Source: an uncultured SAR116 cluster alpha proteobacterium
Lineage (GTDB): Bacteria; Pseudomonadota; Alphaproteobacteria; Puniceispirillales; Puniceispirillaceae
NCBI GenBank assembly: GCA_902518965.1
Contig: CABYIQ010000008.1
Location: 1-64,000 of the forward strand
Direction of reading: 5' to 3'
DNA: 64,000 nucleotides
Below, piece by piece: positions 51,236 through 59,586 of the stretch; positions within the stretch are counted from its first letter, which is position 1, and the number at the start of each line of letters is the position of its first letter. Position numbers and translations under genes: made by a program. The notes below the pieces were generated by a model. It saw only the letters and a program-made list of their open reading frames with translations, did not search any database and had not been told where the DNA came from.

Positions 51236-52446
51236 TCGCGAAAATTACCTTGTGCCTTACCGTTGTCTTCTCAGCGGCATTGGCCACTTTTGCTTGCCTG
51301 ACAGGTCATTCAGCCAGAGCCGAGATCGGTACCGAGCATCGCGGTGAAATCATAGTGGAAGCAAGCTGGTATCCGCAAAGCGCAGCCTATGCCGGCCAGA
51401 AAAATAGCTTTGTCTATCTTGAAGCGCGTCCTGAACTGGTGATCTATGGCGATTCTGCCGAAGCGCGAGTCCAACCCCGCATCAGCGGCGGAACGGCTGG
51501 CGACGGCCTCATTGACTTCCGTGAGGCCTATGTTACCGCGCGCCTTGGCGACGCCGATATCCTTGTCGGCAGCACCATCCTTTTCTGGGGCAAGGTGGAA
51601 AGCTATAATCTGGTCGATGTGGTCAATGCTAAGGATTTCAGCCGTGGCTTGATGCGAAGCGAAAAACTCGGCGCGCCGATGCTGCGCCTGTCCTGGCCGG
51701 TTGGACCCGGGCAGCTTGACCTTTTAGCAATCGATTTTGCCGAGAACATCTATCCCGGGATGGCGAGCCGCGAACGGCCGGCGCTTCGCATTGCGAACGG
51801 AGCCAGCTATTCCAGCGGGGCCAAGCGTGACGACATCGCCAACGCCGTCCGCTGGTCCGGATATTTCAACAATATTGATCTTGGCGTTAGCTGGTTTCGC
51901 GGTACTGGCTCCGCCCCGCGGCTTCTGCCACAGTCGGACGGCACACTGAAGCCGGATTATAGCCGCATCACCCAAGCCGGGCTCGATATCCAGTATCTTC
52001 GCGGCGATTCCATATTGAAGGCCGAACTAGTCCGGCGGTCTGGTCAGTATAACAGGCTTGGCATGACGCCAACCTATCACGCCGGTGTCTTTGGGATCGA
52101 ACATAATATCTATGGAATCATGGATGGAGGCCAGGACATTGTGCTGCTCGGCGAATATGCCCGCGACAGCCGCAAGGGCCTGGCGCATAGCGGCTTACAG
52201 AACGACCTGACGGTCGGCGGCCGTTGGCTTTGGAATGATGTCGAAGACACCGAGGTGCTTGGCCTTCTAACTCGCGACCTTAACAATGGCGCACAAACAA
52301 TAACAGTCAGCATCGATCGTCGAATTTCCGAAGAAGTAACCTTCGAGGCCAGCGCCAGAGGCACGTCGCGCTATGCCAGCGACCCGAACAGTTCGGCGTT
52401 GCAGAAGGACAGCGCCGTGATCATGGCTCTAATCTACAGGTTTTAA
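51232..52446 (+). CDS. Outer-membrane beta-barrel protein of the RND/LolA module
   Basis: Protein of 404 residues. A signal peptide (ends near residue 30, SARAEIG) is followed by amphipathic strands throughout (FVYLEARPELVIYGD, FREAYVTARLGDADILVGS, AELVRRSGQYN). The C-terminus IMALIYRF ends in Phe, the BamA recognition signature. It resembles DUF1302-like barrels that accompany RND/LolA-like genes. The ATGA overlap with the previous gene shows translational coupling. GC-rich like its partner. Confidence 0.82.
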   Translation: MIAKITLCLTVVFSAALATFACLTGHSARAEIGTEHRGEIIVEASWYPQSAAYAGQKNSFVYLEARPELVIYGDSAEARVQPRISGGTAGDGLIDFREAYVTARLGDADILVGSTILFWGKVESYNLVDVVNAKDFSRGLMRSEKLGAPMLRLSWPVGPGQLDLLAIDFAENIYPGMASRERPALRIANGASYSSGAKRDDIANAVRWSGYFNNIDLGVSWFRGTGSAPRLLPQSDGTLKPDYSRITQAGLDIQYLRGDSILKAELVRRSGQYNRLGMTPTYHAGVFGIEHNIYGIMDGGQDIVLLGEYARDSRKGLAHSGLQNDLTVGGRWLWNDVEDTEVLGLLTRDLNNGAQTITVSIDRRISEEVTFEASARGTSRYASDPNSSALQKDSAVIMALIYRF

Positions 52447-52486
52447 GGGCCGGAATAAATTTCTCGTCCACATATGCGGCGTAGGG

Positions 52487-52546
52487 TAGTGGGCCCAGCA
52501 GTAATCGAACTCCCGACATGCAGATTATGATTCCACTAACCTAAAC
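52487..52546 (-). pseudogene. Remnant of a tRNA 3' half (CAU-anticodon type)
   Basis: On the minus strand the segment resembles the 3' half of a tRNA-Met or tRNA-Ile2: a CAT-containing anticodon loop (AATCATAATC), T-arm GTCGGGAGTTCGATT, and an acceptor end CTGGGCCCACTA. The stems no longer pair well and the 5' half is absent. It lies just right of the GC-rich module. Confidence 0.5.
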
Positions 52547-52582
52547 AAAATTACCTTCCTCTAAAATAGCCTAAATATCACA

Positions 52583-52690
52583 GGACCGCGCAGCAACAGC
52601 CCCCACCCCCCGAACAAAAACCATAGCTGATTGCCAAAGGCAATCAGTAACCCCGGTCCGTGGTCCACGGACCTTAGAACTGGGTTCAGG
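52583..52690 (-). repeat. Interspersed palindromic repeat, family R2 (partial copy)
   Basis: GATTGCCAAAGGCAATCAGTAAC and GGTCCGTGGTCCACGGACC (perfect palindrome at about 52655-52673) match the 59.3-kb copy in the same orientation. It is truncated at GCGCGGTCC. Confidence 0.72.
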
Positions 52691-52729
52691 CAAGGTTGCG
52701 GGTAAGGTTTTGATAGTTGACCATATGGG

Positions 52730-52830
52730 CTAATATGCTAAGCTATTGATATAGCTGGATTCAGTCACAAATTGGCGCGTGTGTTAGGCTTCGAACTTCC
52801 CTTCACCCGCTCCAAATCATCAATCACATG
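52730..52830 (+). repeat. tRNA-Gly attachment-site relic with exact 17-bp core
   Basis: 52798-52814 equals the last 17 bases of tRNA-Gly including CCA (TCCCTTCACCCGCTCCA). The upstream GCTAAGCTATTGATATAG and TTCGAACTT also match the 59.5-kb site. It lies immediately upstream of a rightward integrase fragment, the layout expected at a tRNA-targeting element. Confidence 0.72.
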
Positions 52831-52882
52831 ATGTGTATCTCATTGAAATGTAAGCATGTGCTATGTTTGCAGGAGATGAGTG

Positions 52883-53101
52883 ATGTACAAAGTGATGTAC
52901 AATTCCAATGCCCATTACGTGTCATGCAGGGCTGGTATCTATTACTACACAAGACGTGTTCCTATTGATGTAAGACAGTATTATGCCTCCCCTCGCCTAT
53001 CCTTTAGTCTGAGAACCAAGTCATATTCCGGGGCTGTTCGTGCAGCTCGGTCAGTGACACAGCGTTTTGAGGATTTTACGAGCATTAGACATGTCTTTTG
53101 A
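52883..53101 (+). pseudogene. Tyrosine integrase, N-terminal fragment
   Basis: About 72 residues that match the start of the complete integrase at 60.7 kb: AGIYYYTRRVPIDVRQYY, SLRTKSYSGAVRAARSVTQR. The N-terminal SAM-like and catalytic domains are missing; the frame stops where the DUF411 gene (opposite strand) begins, with a 17-bp overlap of ends. GGAG lies upstream of the ATG. A truncated relic of a second, related integrative element. Confidence 0.8.
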
Positions 53102-53534
53102 ATACTTCTGTCCTGCCGTTTTCAAAAACAAGCAATGTATCGAAAGGCTCTTTGCTATTTCCCATCTCCATGCCTGGAGAACCAATAGGCATTCCGGGAA
53201 CAGTCAAACCAAGGGCCTGTGGCCTCTCAATTAGCAACCTATATATATCACTCACCGGCACATGGCCTTCAATAAAATATTGGCTAATGGTTGCTGTGTG
53301 ACATGAATTCAGTTCGGTTGGTATATCTAATTGTGATTTTATAGACTTTAATACCTCATCATTTACGAATTGAACTTCGGCTCTCACCCCACCCAAAATC
53401 ATCCTTTTGACCCATTCACCGCAACAACCACAAGTTTCTGTCCGGTAAACAATTAAAGTCTCGGACATGGAAAAAACATTGGCTGGGATTGCAGTGATTG
53501 CAAGAGTTCCAATAATAAAGTCGCGTCGGTTCAT
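53085..53534 (-). CDS. DUF411 metal-binding protein (exported)
   Basis: Protein of 149 residues. It begins MNRRDFIIGTLAITAIP, a twin-arginine-like signal. The DUF411 cysteine motif ETCGCCGEWVK follows, then NSCHTA, and the characteristic GLTVPGMPIGSPGMEM. DUF411 proteins are found with copper and other metal resistance genes. ATG at 53532-53534. Flanked by the integrase remnant and the cyclase gene, so it is island cargo. Confidence 0.88.
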   Translation of the reverse strand: MNRRDFIIGTLAITAIPANVFSMSETLIVYRTETCGCCGEWVKRMILGGVRAEVQFVNDEVLKSIKSQLDIPTELNSCHTATISQYFIEGHVPVSDIYRLLIERPQALGLTVPGMPIGSPGMEMGNSKEPFDTLLVFENGRTEVFKRHV

Positions 53535-53743
53535 TGATGAGCCTCATTTAGATGATTGATTAGAAACATAAATGGTCAAACTCTTTCAATTGTTCAATAC
53601 ATGGTTTCTATAATTTAGTCTGTGCATGGGCTTTAAAGGGAATACAATGATTTTTAGATTGCTGTGCAAATTGATTAAAGCCATCATTAAATGATTGCAG
53701 TCTTGCACTAGTTCTCATTAAATGAAAAGGGGGAGGTGTCCAT

Positions 53744-54946
53744 TTGCTAGCAAATTACCTCGAATATGTCTTTAAACCGAGAACACGTTATCCAAAAAGT
53801 TGGGCTCCAGCTTTTACTGCCATACAACTTGGTTTTATTGCTGGCGGTATTGGTCTTGTTGGCAGAGACGCACTCTTGTTTTTTACAGTGCAAAATTGGC
53901 ATTTAGTAATCTTTGCTGAACTTTGTTTTGCATCAATTATCGCTCTTGGGTTTTTATTACACACTTTGGGTTATGCCCAAGTTGGAGTCGTCATCTCATG
54001 TTTGGCTGGTGTAGGCTCGGCTACAGCCTTTATTACACTTTTGGGATGGGATTCCATGTTCCATCTTTGGTATATTAATTTGGCAATCCTTTTGATTGCG
54101 GTGCCGATACGAATTAGTCTTAAGACGGCATTAGCTGGACTCATTATTTTACTTTATGGGGGAATGTTTTTTAATTTTTCTAGTCAAGATGGTTACGTTA
54201 ATGTTCCCTACCTCACAGCAAGCCTTTTAGGTTTAAGTAATATTTTTGGTACCCTACTTGTTCTCGGCATTCCGATGGGCATGTATTCAAAATTTTTAGT
54301 CCAAGAACGTGAAACCTCGGAGAGATTGCTCCACAATATAATGCCAAAACAAATAGCCGAAATTCTGAAAAACTCCTCAGAACCAGTGGCCTTAGAAAAT
54401 CCAGATATTAGCGTTATGATGGCTGACATAGTAAACTTCACATCATTTTCTGATAATGTTTCTGCGGAAAAGGTGGTCAAATTATTAAATGGCATTTTTT
54501 CAAGATTTGATGAAGTTGTTCTAGAGTATAGTGTTGAAAAAATTAAAACCATTGGGGACGCTTACATGGTTGTAGCAGGACTGCCAGAGGCAAGGGCTGA
54601 CCATGCGCAAATATTGGTGGATATGTCCGCCAAATTTATAGAAATTGCAAGCGAATATAATGACCACGAGGGAAACCCAATTCAAATTAGGATTGGCATC
54701 CACTCTGGGCCAGCAGTTTCAGGTGTAATTGGGAAATCAAAGTTTGCATTTGACGTTTGGGGAGATACAATCAATACCGCCGCTCGCCTTGAGAGCAATG
54801 GTGAGCCTGGCAAAATACACCTCTCACAAAGAACTTTTGACCTGCTTGACAAAAACTCCAGTTTTAATGTCAGAAGCCAATCAATTAGTATGAAGGGCAA
54901 GGGAGTAATGCAGACAATTTTAATTGGTCAGGCTGTCAAGCAATAA
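53744..54946 (+). CDS. Class III adenylate cyclase with N-terminal membrane domain
   Basis: Protein of 400 residues. About six hydrophobic helices occupy residues 22-180. A linker with HNIMPKQIAEIL follows, the canonical signalling helix. The catalytic domain runs from about 220: metal Asp D228 (MMADIVNFTSF), substrate Lys K268 and metal Asp D272 (KIKTIGDAYMV), adenine-side D337 (FDVWGDTINTAARLES). The Lys/Asp pair predicts ATP over GTP. A TTG start follows the strong GGGGGAGGT site. First gene of a cluster with a second cyclase and a cNMP-binding protein. Confidence 0.92.
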   Translation: MLANYLEYVFKPRTRYPKSWAPAFTAIQLGFIAGGIGLVGRDALLFFTVQNWHLVIFAELCFASIIALGFLLHTLGYAQVGVVISCLAGVGSATAFITLLGWDSMFHLWYINLAILLIAVPIRISLKTALAGLIILLYGGMFFNFSSQDGYVNVPYLTASLLGLSNIFGTLLVLGIPMGMYSKFLVQERETSERLLHNIMPKQIAEILKNSSEPVALENPDISVMMADIVNFTSFSDNVSAEKVVKLLNGIFSRFDEVVLEYSVEKIKTIGDAYMVVAGLPEARADHAQILVDMSAKFIEIASEYNDHEGNPIQIRIGIHSGPAVSGVIGKSKFAFDVWGDTINTAARLESNGEPGKIHLSQRTFDLLDKNSSFNVRSQSISMKGKGVMQTILIGQAVKQ

Positions 54947-55144
54947 GACAATTTCTTTCAGTGAACCATCGTTCTTTTTGAGTCTTGATACAACCGTTTT
55001 ATTTTTATTATTCACGGCCATGTTCTCAGCCGGTACCACCGCTGCCGAACGTTCCACTTATCTTTGGAAATTTTCACTTACTGCCATTTGGTAATTATCT
55101 GGTTCTGGGGTTTTCATTTTACATGTTTTGATCAATCATTTCCC

Positions 55145-55597
55145 ATGGTCACTGATAAGATACATGAAGTGTTAACGACTGGTATTGGACACATAGGATG
55201 TGTTTCTTCATCTTTGAGACCATTTCATTCTGATGTTTTGGGTGTCATTTACAATCGGGATTCTGAGGAGATATCTTGTTGTCTTAATAGAGAGTCCAGC
55301 GAGCCATTCTTGAATAATTTGGTTGTTGGCTCAATGGTCAGCCTTTTTGTAGGTGCTATTAGCCATGAAGCTTATAACATAAAAGGACCTGTAACAGCGT
55401 TACGGGATGTTCAAGAAAATGAAAAATTTGTCTGTGATAAATTAAGGCATGGGATTTACGAACCTTTCGCTGCATTAGGGATCACGCAAGATTTAGCAGA
55501 CAGGTATTGGTTGAGAACTCCAAACGTGACGGTAGTATTTAAAGTGAATAAAATTTTTATCCAAACGCCTGGACCAGACGCAGGCAAGCAAGTCTAG
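55145..55597 (+). CDS. Pyridoxamine-5'-phosphate-oxidase-like split-barrel protein
   Basis: About 150 residues. It begins VTDKIHEVLTTGIGHIGCVSSSLRPFHSDVLGV and contains the split-barrel strand ISCCLNRESSEPFLNNL. The frame is open upstream to 55064, but the region there looks non-coding. Ribosome site weak. FMN or F420 binding cannot be judged by eye. It lies between the two cyclase genes and is followed 18 bp later by another split-barrel-like protein. Confidence 0.6.
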   Translation: MVTDKIHEVLTTGIGHIGCVSSSLRPFHSDVLGVIYNRDSEEISCCLNRESSEPFLNNLVVGSMVSLFVGAISHEAYNIKGPVTALRDVQENEKFVCDKLRHGIYEPFAALGITQDLADRYWLRTPNVTVVFKVNKIFIQTPGPDAGKQV

Positions 55598-55615
55598 GTA
55601 ATTCTGAGAAATTCT

Positions 55616-56005
55616 ATGATTAATGAAGAACATCTTCCAGCTCTCCAAGGTATGTTTCCAAGTTGGATTACCACGTCATCAAGCGAAGGTGAACCTAATA
55701 CAACCGTCATCTCTCAAATATGGTATGTAAGTGCAAATGAGGTTGCATTGTCATTTCAATTTTTCAATAAGACAAAAAAAAACATCAGTCAAAATCCCTT
55801 TGCTTACGCTACAATTTTAAATCCTGAGAATTTTGATATGTTTAATTTAGAGCTACAATATGCGCGTACTGAGAGTGATGGTGACCTATTTGATGAAATG
55901 GATATGAAACTCGAAGCAATCGCCTCCATGACTGGAATGTCTGGTATTTTTGAATTGAAAGGTGCAGACATTTATAAAGTGCTGTCAATTATAAAAACAA
56001 ATTGA
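55616..56005 (+). CDS. Second PNPOx-like split-barrel protein
   Basis: Protein of 129 residues. It begins INEEHLPALQGMFPSWITTSSSEGEPNTTVISQIWYVS, the N-terminal strands of pyridoxamine-phosphate-oxidase-like proteins, followed by VALSFQFFNKTKKNISQNPFAYATIL, the usual FMN-side strand and helix. Short compared with enzymes of the family, so possibly a flavin sensor or truncated. Same strand and spacing suggest co-transcription with the cyclases. Confidence 0.7.
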   Translation: MINEEHLPALQGMFPSWITTSSSEGEPNTTVISQIWYVSANEVALSFQFFNKTKKNISQNPFAYATILNPENFDMFNLELQYARTESDGDLFDEMDMKLEAIASMTGMSGIFELKGADIYKVLSIIKTN

Positions 56006-56068
56006 AAAGCAGCTGCCAGGTTTCATGGTTATGATGGTGTTTCCAGATGAATATGGAGCCTCATTTTG

Positions 56069-57547
56069 ATGCATGAAAATGACATCGACGATGTAAAACG
56101 TCTGTTAGAACGTCGAAATAACGAAATCAATATTATTGAAAAAGTTGCATCTAAAATAAACAAATCATTGGATATGGATGTGATCGCCAATACTATGCTG
56201 GAAAGTATGCACGAGTATTTTGACTTCGAACACTCCATGATACTTTTAGTAGATCAGAATGAAAGCTCCCTCAAAGTAATTGCAACTTATGGCTACGATG
56301 ACCAGGGTATTGGCGCTGAGGTGAAAATTGGCGTTGGTGTTATAGGCATGGTAGCCAAAAAGAAAAAATTAATGCGATTGGGTAATATGGGCGCGCAAAA
56401 ACAATACGTTAACGCGATCAAAGAGCAAGTCCAGCCTGTGAACAAAGGAAAACCTTTGGACGAAATAGTTTTACCAGGCCTTCAAAATGCCGAAAGTCAA
56501 GTGGCGATCCCAATGTTGATAGAAAACGAGCTTATAGGAGTGTTTTCAGTTGAAAGTGATAGGGTAAATATTTTTGATAAGTCAGATGAGCTTATCATTA
56601 AAATATTAGCTAATCAGGCAGCTAGCGCACTTCAAAATGCCAAACTTTACAATTTAGAACAACAACGCTTACGCGAACTAGACAGAGCCCATGCAGAGTT
56701 AGCTGACTTAAACTTAAATTTGGAAAAAAAAGTGTCTGACCGGACAGAGGAATTGGTCGCGCTGTCTGAAAAACTCTCAAAATATTTTTCTCCACAAGTT
56801 TACGATTCAATTTTTTCTGGAGAATTAGATGTAAAAATTCAAACACAGCGGAAGCCACTCACTGTATTTTTCTGTGATCTCCAGGGTTTTACACACTTAA
56901 CGGAAAAATTGGAACCTGAGATATTGACTGAAATTTTGACTGAATATTTAACAGCGATGTCTAGGATTGCTATCAATTGGGGCGGGACTATAGATAAATA
57001 TATTGGTGATGCAATCTTAGTATTTTTTGGTGATCCAGAAAGTAAAGGAAACAAAGAGGATGCAATCGCATGTGTTTCCATGGCGCTTGAGATGCTTGAT
57101 AAATTAGAATCCTTGAGGGAGGGTTGGCGGGAAAGAGGAATAGCTAGCTCTCTTAACGCGAGAATAGGAATACACTCAGGTGTATGCACAGTTGGAAATT
57201 TTGGCTCAGAAGATCGTTTAGATTACACCGTTATAGGAAATGGTGTCAATTTGGCATCAAGACTTGAGTCAAGCGCAGAGCCGAACAAAATTTTAATATC
57301 GGAAGACACTTATCTTCTAGTTAAAGATGAGATGAAATGCGTCAAAAAACAGGATATCTCAGTAAAGGGAATTTCTTATCCAATTAAAACCTATGAGGTT
57401 TCAGGTTTTTCGGCAAATAGTGACTCTTATTCATCGAAGCTTGTCAAATCAATCCCGGGCCTCTCATTAACTTTTGACCCAAATGAAATAGAAGATAACG
57501 ATCGAGCAATGAAGCTGATTTCTGAGATTCTAAGTCGACTGGTTTAG
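56069..57547 (+). CDS. GAF-domain class III adenylate cyclase
   Basis: Cytosolic cyclase of 492 residues. A GAF domain (about 20-195) contains FDFEHSMILLVDQ and VAIPMLIENELIGVFSVES. A coiled coil (about 198-240) follows, then the catalytic domain from 262: D270 in VFFCDLQGFTHL, K310 in TIDKYIGDAIL, D314, and LDYTVIGNGVNLASRLES. Thr in place of the adenine-side Asp is usual in CyaB-type bacterial enzymes. The ATG at 56069, ten bases after GGAG, was preferred over the TTG before it. The GAF domain could bind a cyclic nucleotide or another small ligand and regulate activity. Confidence 0.93.
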   Translation: MHENDIDDVKRLLERRNNEINIIEKVASKINKSLDMDVIANTMLESMHEYFDFEHSMILLVDQNESSLKVIATYGYDDQGIGAEVKIGVGVIGMVAKKKKLMRLGNMGAQKQYVNAIKEQVQPVNKGKPLDEIVLPGLQNAESQVAIPMLIENELIGVFSVESDRVNIFDKSDELIIKILANQAASALQNAKLYNLEQQRLRELDRAHAELADLNLNLEKKVSDRTEELVALSEKLSKYFSPQVYDSIFSGELDVKIQTQRKPLTVFFCDLQGFTHLTEKLEPEILTEILTEYLTAMSRIAINWGGTIDKYIGDAILVFFGDPESKGNKEDAIACVSMALEMLDKLESLREGWRERGIASSLNARIGIHSGVCTVGNFGSEDRLDYTVIGNGVNLASRLESSAEPNKILISEDTYLLVKDEMKCVKKQDISVKGISYPIKTYEVSGFSANSDSYSSKLVKSIPGLSLTFDPNEIEDNDRAMKLISEILSRLV

Positions 57548-57760
57548 TGAACTTTTGAAATTTCAAAAATGCTATTTTAAACAATGCACAAAGCCGCCGC
57601 TCTATATAAGCCTAATTAATAGGTTTTTTGTCCTACATTCACTGTCAATATGGTGTTTGAATGAAATACCCAATTATAATAATACGGAACTGGTGCCGCT
57701 AGAAATAGAATAGCGACGGTGTTTGTTTCTGATAAATCAAAAAACTAATGAACACTGAGG

Positions 57761-58126
57761 CTAATTCTGACCCACTCTCCTTTTCTGAAGTTGACGCAAG
57801 CGGTCACTCAAGACTGCTACGACCCCCCTAATGATAATATCAGTTTCTGCTAGCTTTTTTTCAAAATCCTCTTTCGTGACGTGGACAACGTCAACCTCAG
57901 AATAGGCTCTTGCAGTGGCAGTCCTAAGTTCTGAATCTATCACTCCCATCTCGCCAATAATTTCTGTTTCTTTAAGCGTAATATCTGGTTTGTTAGATGA
58001 TAAATTTCCTGGAAAATACACACCAACACTCCCAGAGGCGATAAGATATAACCCATCCGCTGCATCGCCCACATTGAATATTACCTGTCCCGCATTGTAT
58101 CGCTTTTTTTCCATGGTCTCCCTCAT
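57761..58126 (-). CDS. Stand-alone cyclic-nucleotide-binding domain protein
   Basis: A Crp-like cNMP-binding domain of 121 residues without a DNA-binding part. It has YNAGQVIFNVGDAADGLYLI, then the phosphate-binding cassette IIGEMGVIDSELRTATARA with its Glu and Arg, then the hinge helix. The C-terminus (RLRQLQKRRVGQN) ends where an HTH would begin. ATG at 58124-58126. It converges with the GAF-cyclase gene. A likely cAMP reader of the cluster; the partner it controls is not visible. Confidence 0.87.
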   Translation of the reverse strand: MRETMEKKRYNAGQVIFNVGDAADGLYLIASGSVGVYFPGNLSSNKPDITLKETEIIGEMGVIDSELRTATARAYSEVDVVHVTKEDFEKKLAETDIIIRGVVAVLSDRLRQLQKRRVGQN

Positions 58127-58310
58127 TAGAAAATATTTTTCTGAACTACGAATGATAGTAAGGAAAAAATAAAACTATGAACATATTCATAATGATTAAA
58201 TTCATTTGGCTCAATTCTGCCCTCGCACAAATTACGAAATATAGTGAAAATCAGTCAAACAAAGGTTAACGCTTCATGGGCAATGTACGGCAAACAGTTT
58301 ATAAGAAAGA

Positions 58311-59210
58311 CTACCGTGTCATTTGAAGGAATTGTTGTATCAGAGGGATTAAAACATGCGGAGCATCCTCCTGACAAAAATGTCCAGCGCCAGGTATTTC
58401 AACAACTGGTGCATTTGGATATAAACTCTTGAAATCATCAATTTGATATTGCGGATCAATTGCATTATCCTCCATGCCAACAGCAAGCATTGCTGGCTTA
58501 CTCTTTATTTCGTCTAACATAGGAAAACCTTCTTTGACGTATGGCACTATTCGACGAAGTAGTGCATCAAGAGGGAATTCAATTGCGCCAATTGCTGAAT
58601 TTTTATCCGGAAAAGCGGAAGCATAGGCTCTTACCCAATTGGGATCCAGTGCTTCATTCGTTTTCAGTCCAAGACGTTGCATTATAGAAACTAAACTCGT
58701 TCCAATATTTCCAAGCACCTCTTCGATAGTTCCAGCGTTATAAAGTTCTCCCACAAATTGAAACCATGGGGAAATGACTGTTTGACGGATCCCACCATAA
58801 CCAGTCACGGAGTTTAAAAATATAAATCGTGAAACCTGTTCTGAGTTTCGCAGAGCATAGGCAACGCCAATGGGCCCACCCCAATCTTGCATGACAAAGG
58901 TAATCTCAGTTAGTTCTAATTTTTCAATGAGGCCAGCTAAATTATCTACATGGGTTTTTAAAGTGTATTCGCGATCTTGGGGTGTCTCGCTTTTTCCAAA
59001 TCCCATATGATCTGGTACAATAACCCGATTATCGCGAGACAGCGGCGGAATAAACTTTCTATAAATATATCCCCAAGTTGGTTCTCCGTGTAAGCAAATT
59101 ATTGGTGTCCCTACACCCTCATCAACATAATGCATTTTGAACCCATTTCCTGAAAAGAAATTTGGTTTAAAGGGCCATGTATCGTTAAAAGTTTCTTGAG
59201 CAAGAATCAT
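58311..59210 (-). CDS. Alpha/beta hydrolase, haloalkane-dehalogenase-like
   Basis: Protein of 299 residues. The oxyanion region HGEPTWGYIYRKFIP and DHMGFGKSE lead to the nucleophile elbow VMQDWGGPIG, where Asp replaces the usual Ser, as in haloalkane dehalogenases and fluoroacetate-type hydrolases. The C-terminal GAGHFCQEDAP supplies the catalytic His. ATG at 59208-59210 with AGAGGT upstream; the longer frame would extend into the R2 repeat and is rejected. Island cargo beside the integrase. Confidence 0.88.
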   Translation of the reverse strand: MILAQETFNDTWPFKPNFFSGNGFKMHYVDEGVGTPIICLHGEPTWGYIYRKFIPPLSRDNRVIVPDHMGFGKSETPQDREYTLKTHVDNLAGLIEKLELTEITFVMQDWGGPIGVAYALRNSEQVSRFIFLNSVTGYGGIRQTVISPWFQFVGELYNAGTIEEVLGNIGTSLVSIMQRLGLKTNEALDPNWVRAYASAFPDKNSAIGAIEFPLDALLRRIVPYVKEGFPMLDEIKSKPAMLAVGMEDNAIDPQYQIDDFKSLYPNAPVVEIPGAGHFCQEDAPHVLIPLIQQFLQMTR

Positions 59211-59245
59211 AAGACCTCTGATCATATCAATTAGTGTTAGAAATA

Positions 59246-59412
59246 AAACCACGGTCCGACGTCTCTGCCAACCCATCGTAGAACCGCAGTCCGTGAGCCG
59301 CAGACCGCGCAACCACAGCCCTCACCCCCTCAAACAAACCTAGAGCTGGTTGCCAAAGCCAATCAGTAACCCCCGTTTCGAGGTTCGCGAGCCGCGAAAC
59401 TCGGAACTGGGC
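59246..59412 (-). repeat. Interspersed palindromic repeat, family R2 (full copy)
   Basis: On the minus strand: TCGCGGCTCGCGAACCTCG, GGTTACTGATTGGCTTTGGC, GGTCTGCGGCTCACGGACTG, GATGGGTTGGCAGA and CGGACCGTGGT. Reference copy for the family. It directly precedes the attachment relic at 59.5 kb. Confidence 0.78.
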
Positions 59413-59526
59413 TGTTATCCAAACTGTTATCCAGAATAAGGCACTTTACCTTTAGTGCGGATGTGCTAAGCTATTGATATAGTTGAAAGTCAGGTATCTT
59501 TTGGTGCATGGGTAGGGCGTCGAACC

Positions 59527-59586
59527 TCCCTTCACCCGCTCCAAAACTACCAAGATCCAAGGTGCAAGTGCCTGATTTTCAAGCAT
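59527..59586 (-). repeat. 60-bp perfect inverted repeat, left arm (tRNA-Gly 3' end sequence)
   Basis: Exact reverse complement of 60787-60846 over 60 bases. It contains the 17-base tRNA-Gly 3' end and the stop codon region of the integrase gene. Identity stops abruptly at both ends. Confidence 0.93.

Noticed and set aside
53744-58126. A Pycsar- or CBASS-type anti-phage system
   Set aside because: The cyclases look like ordinary class III adenylate cyclases, and the cNMP-binding protein has no TIR, transmembrane or nuclease effector domain.
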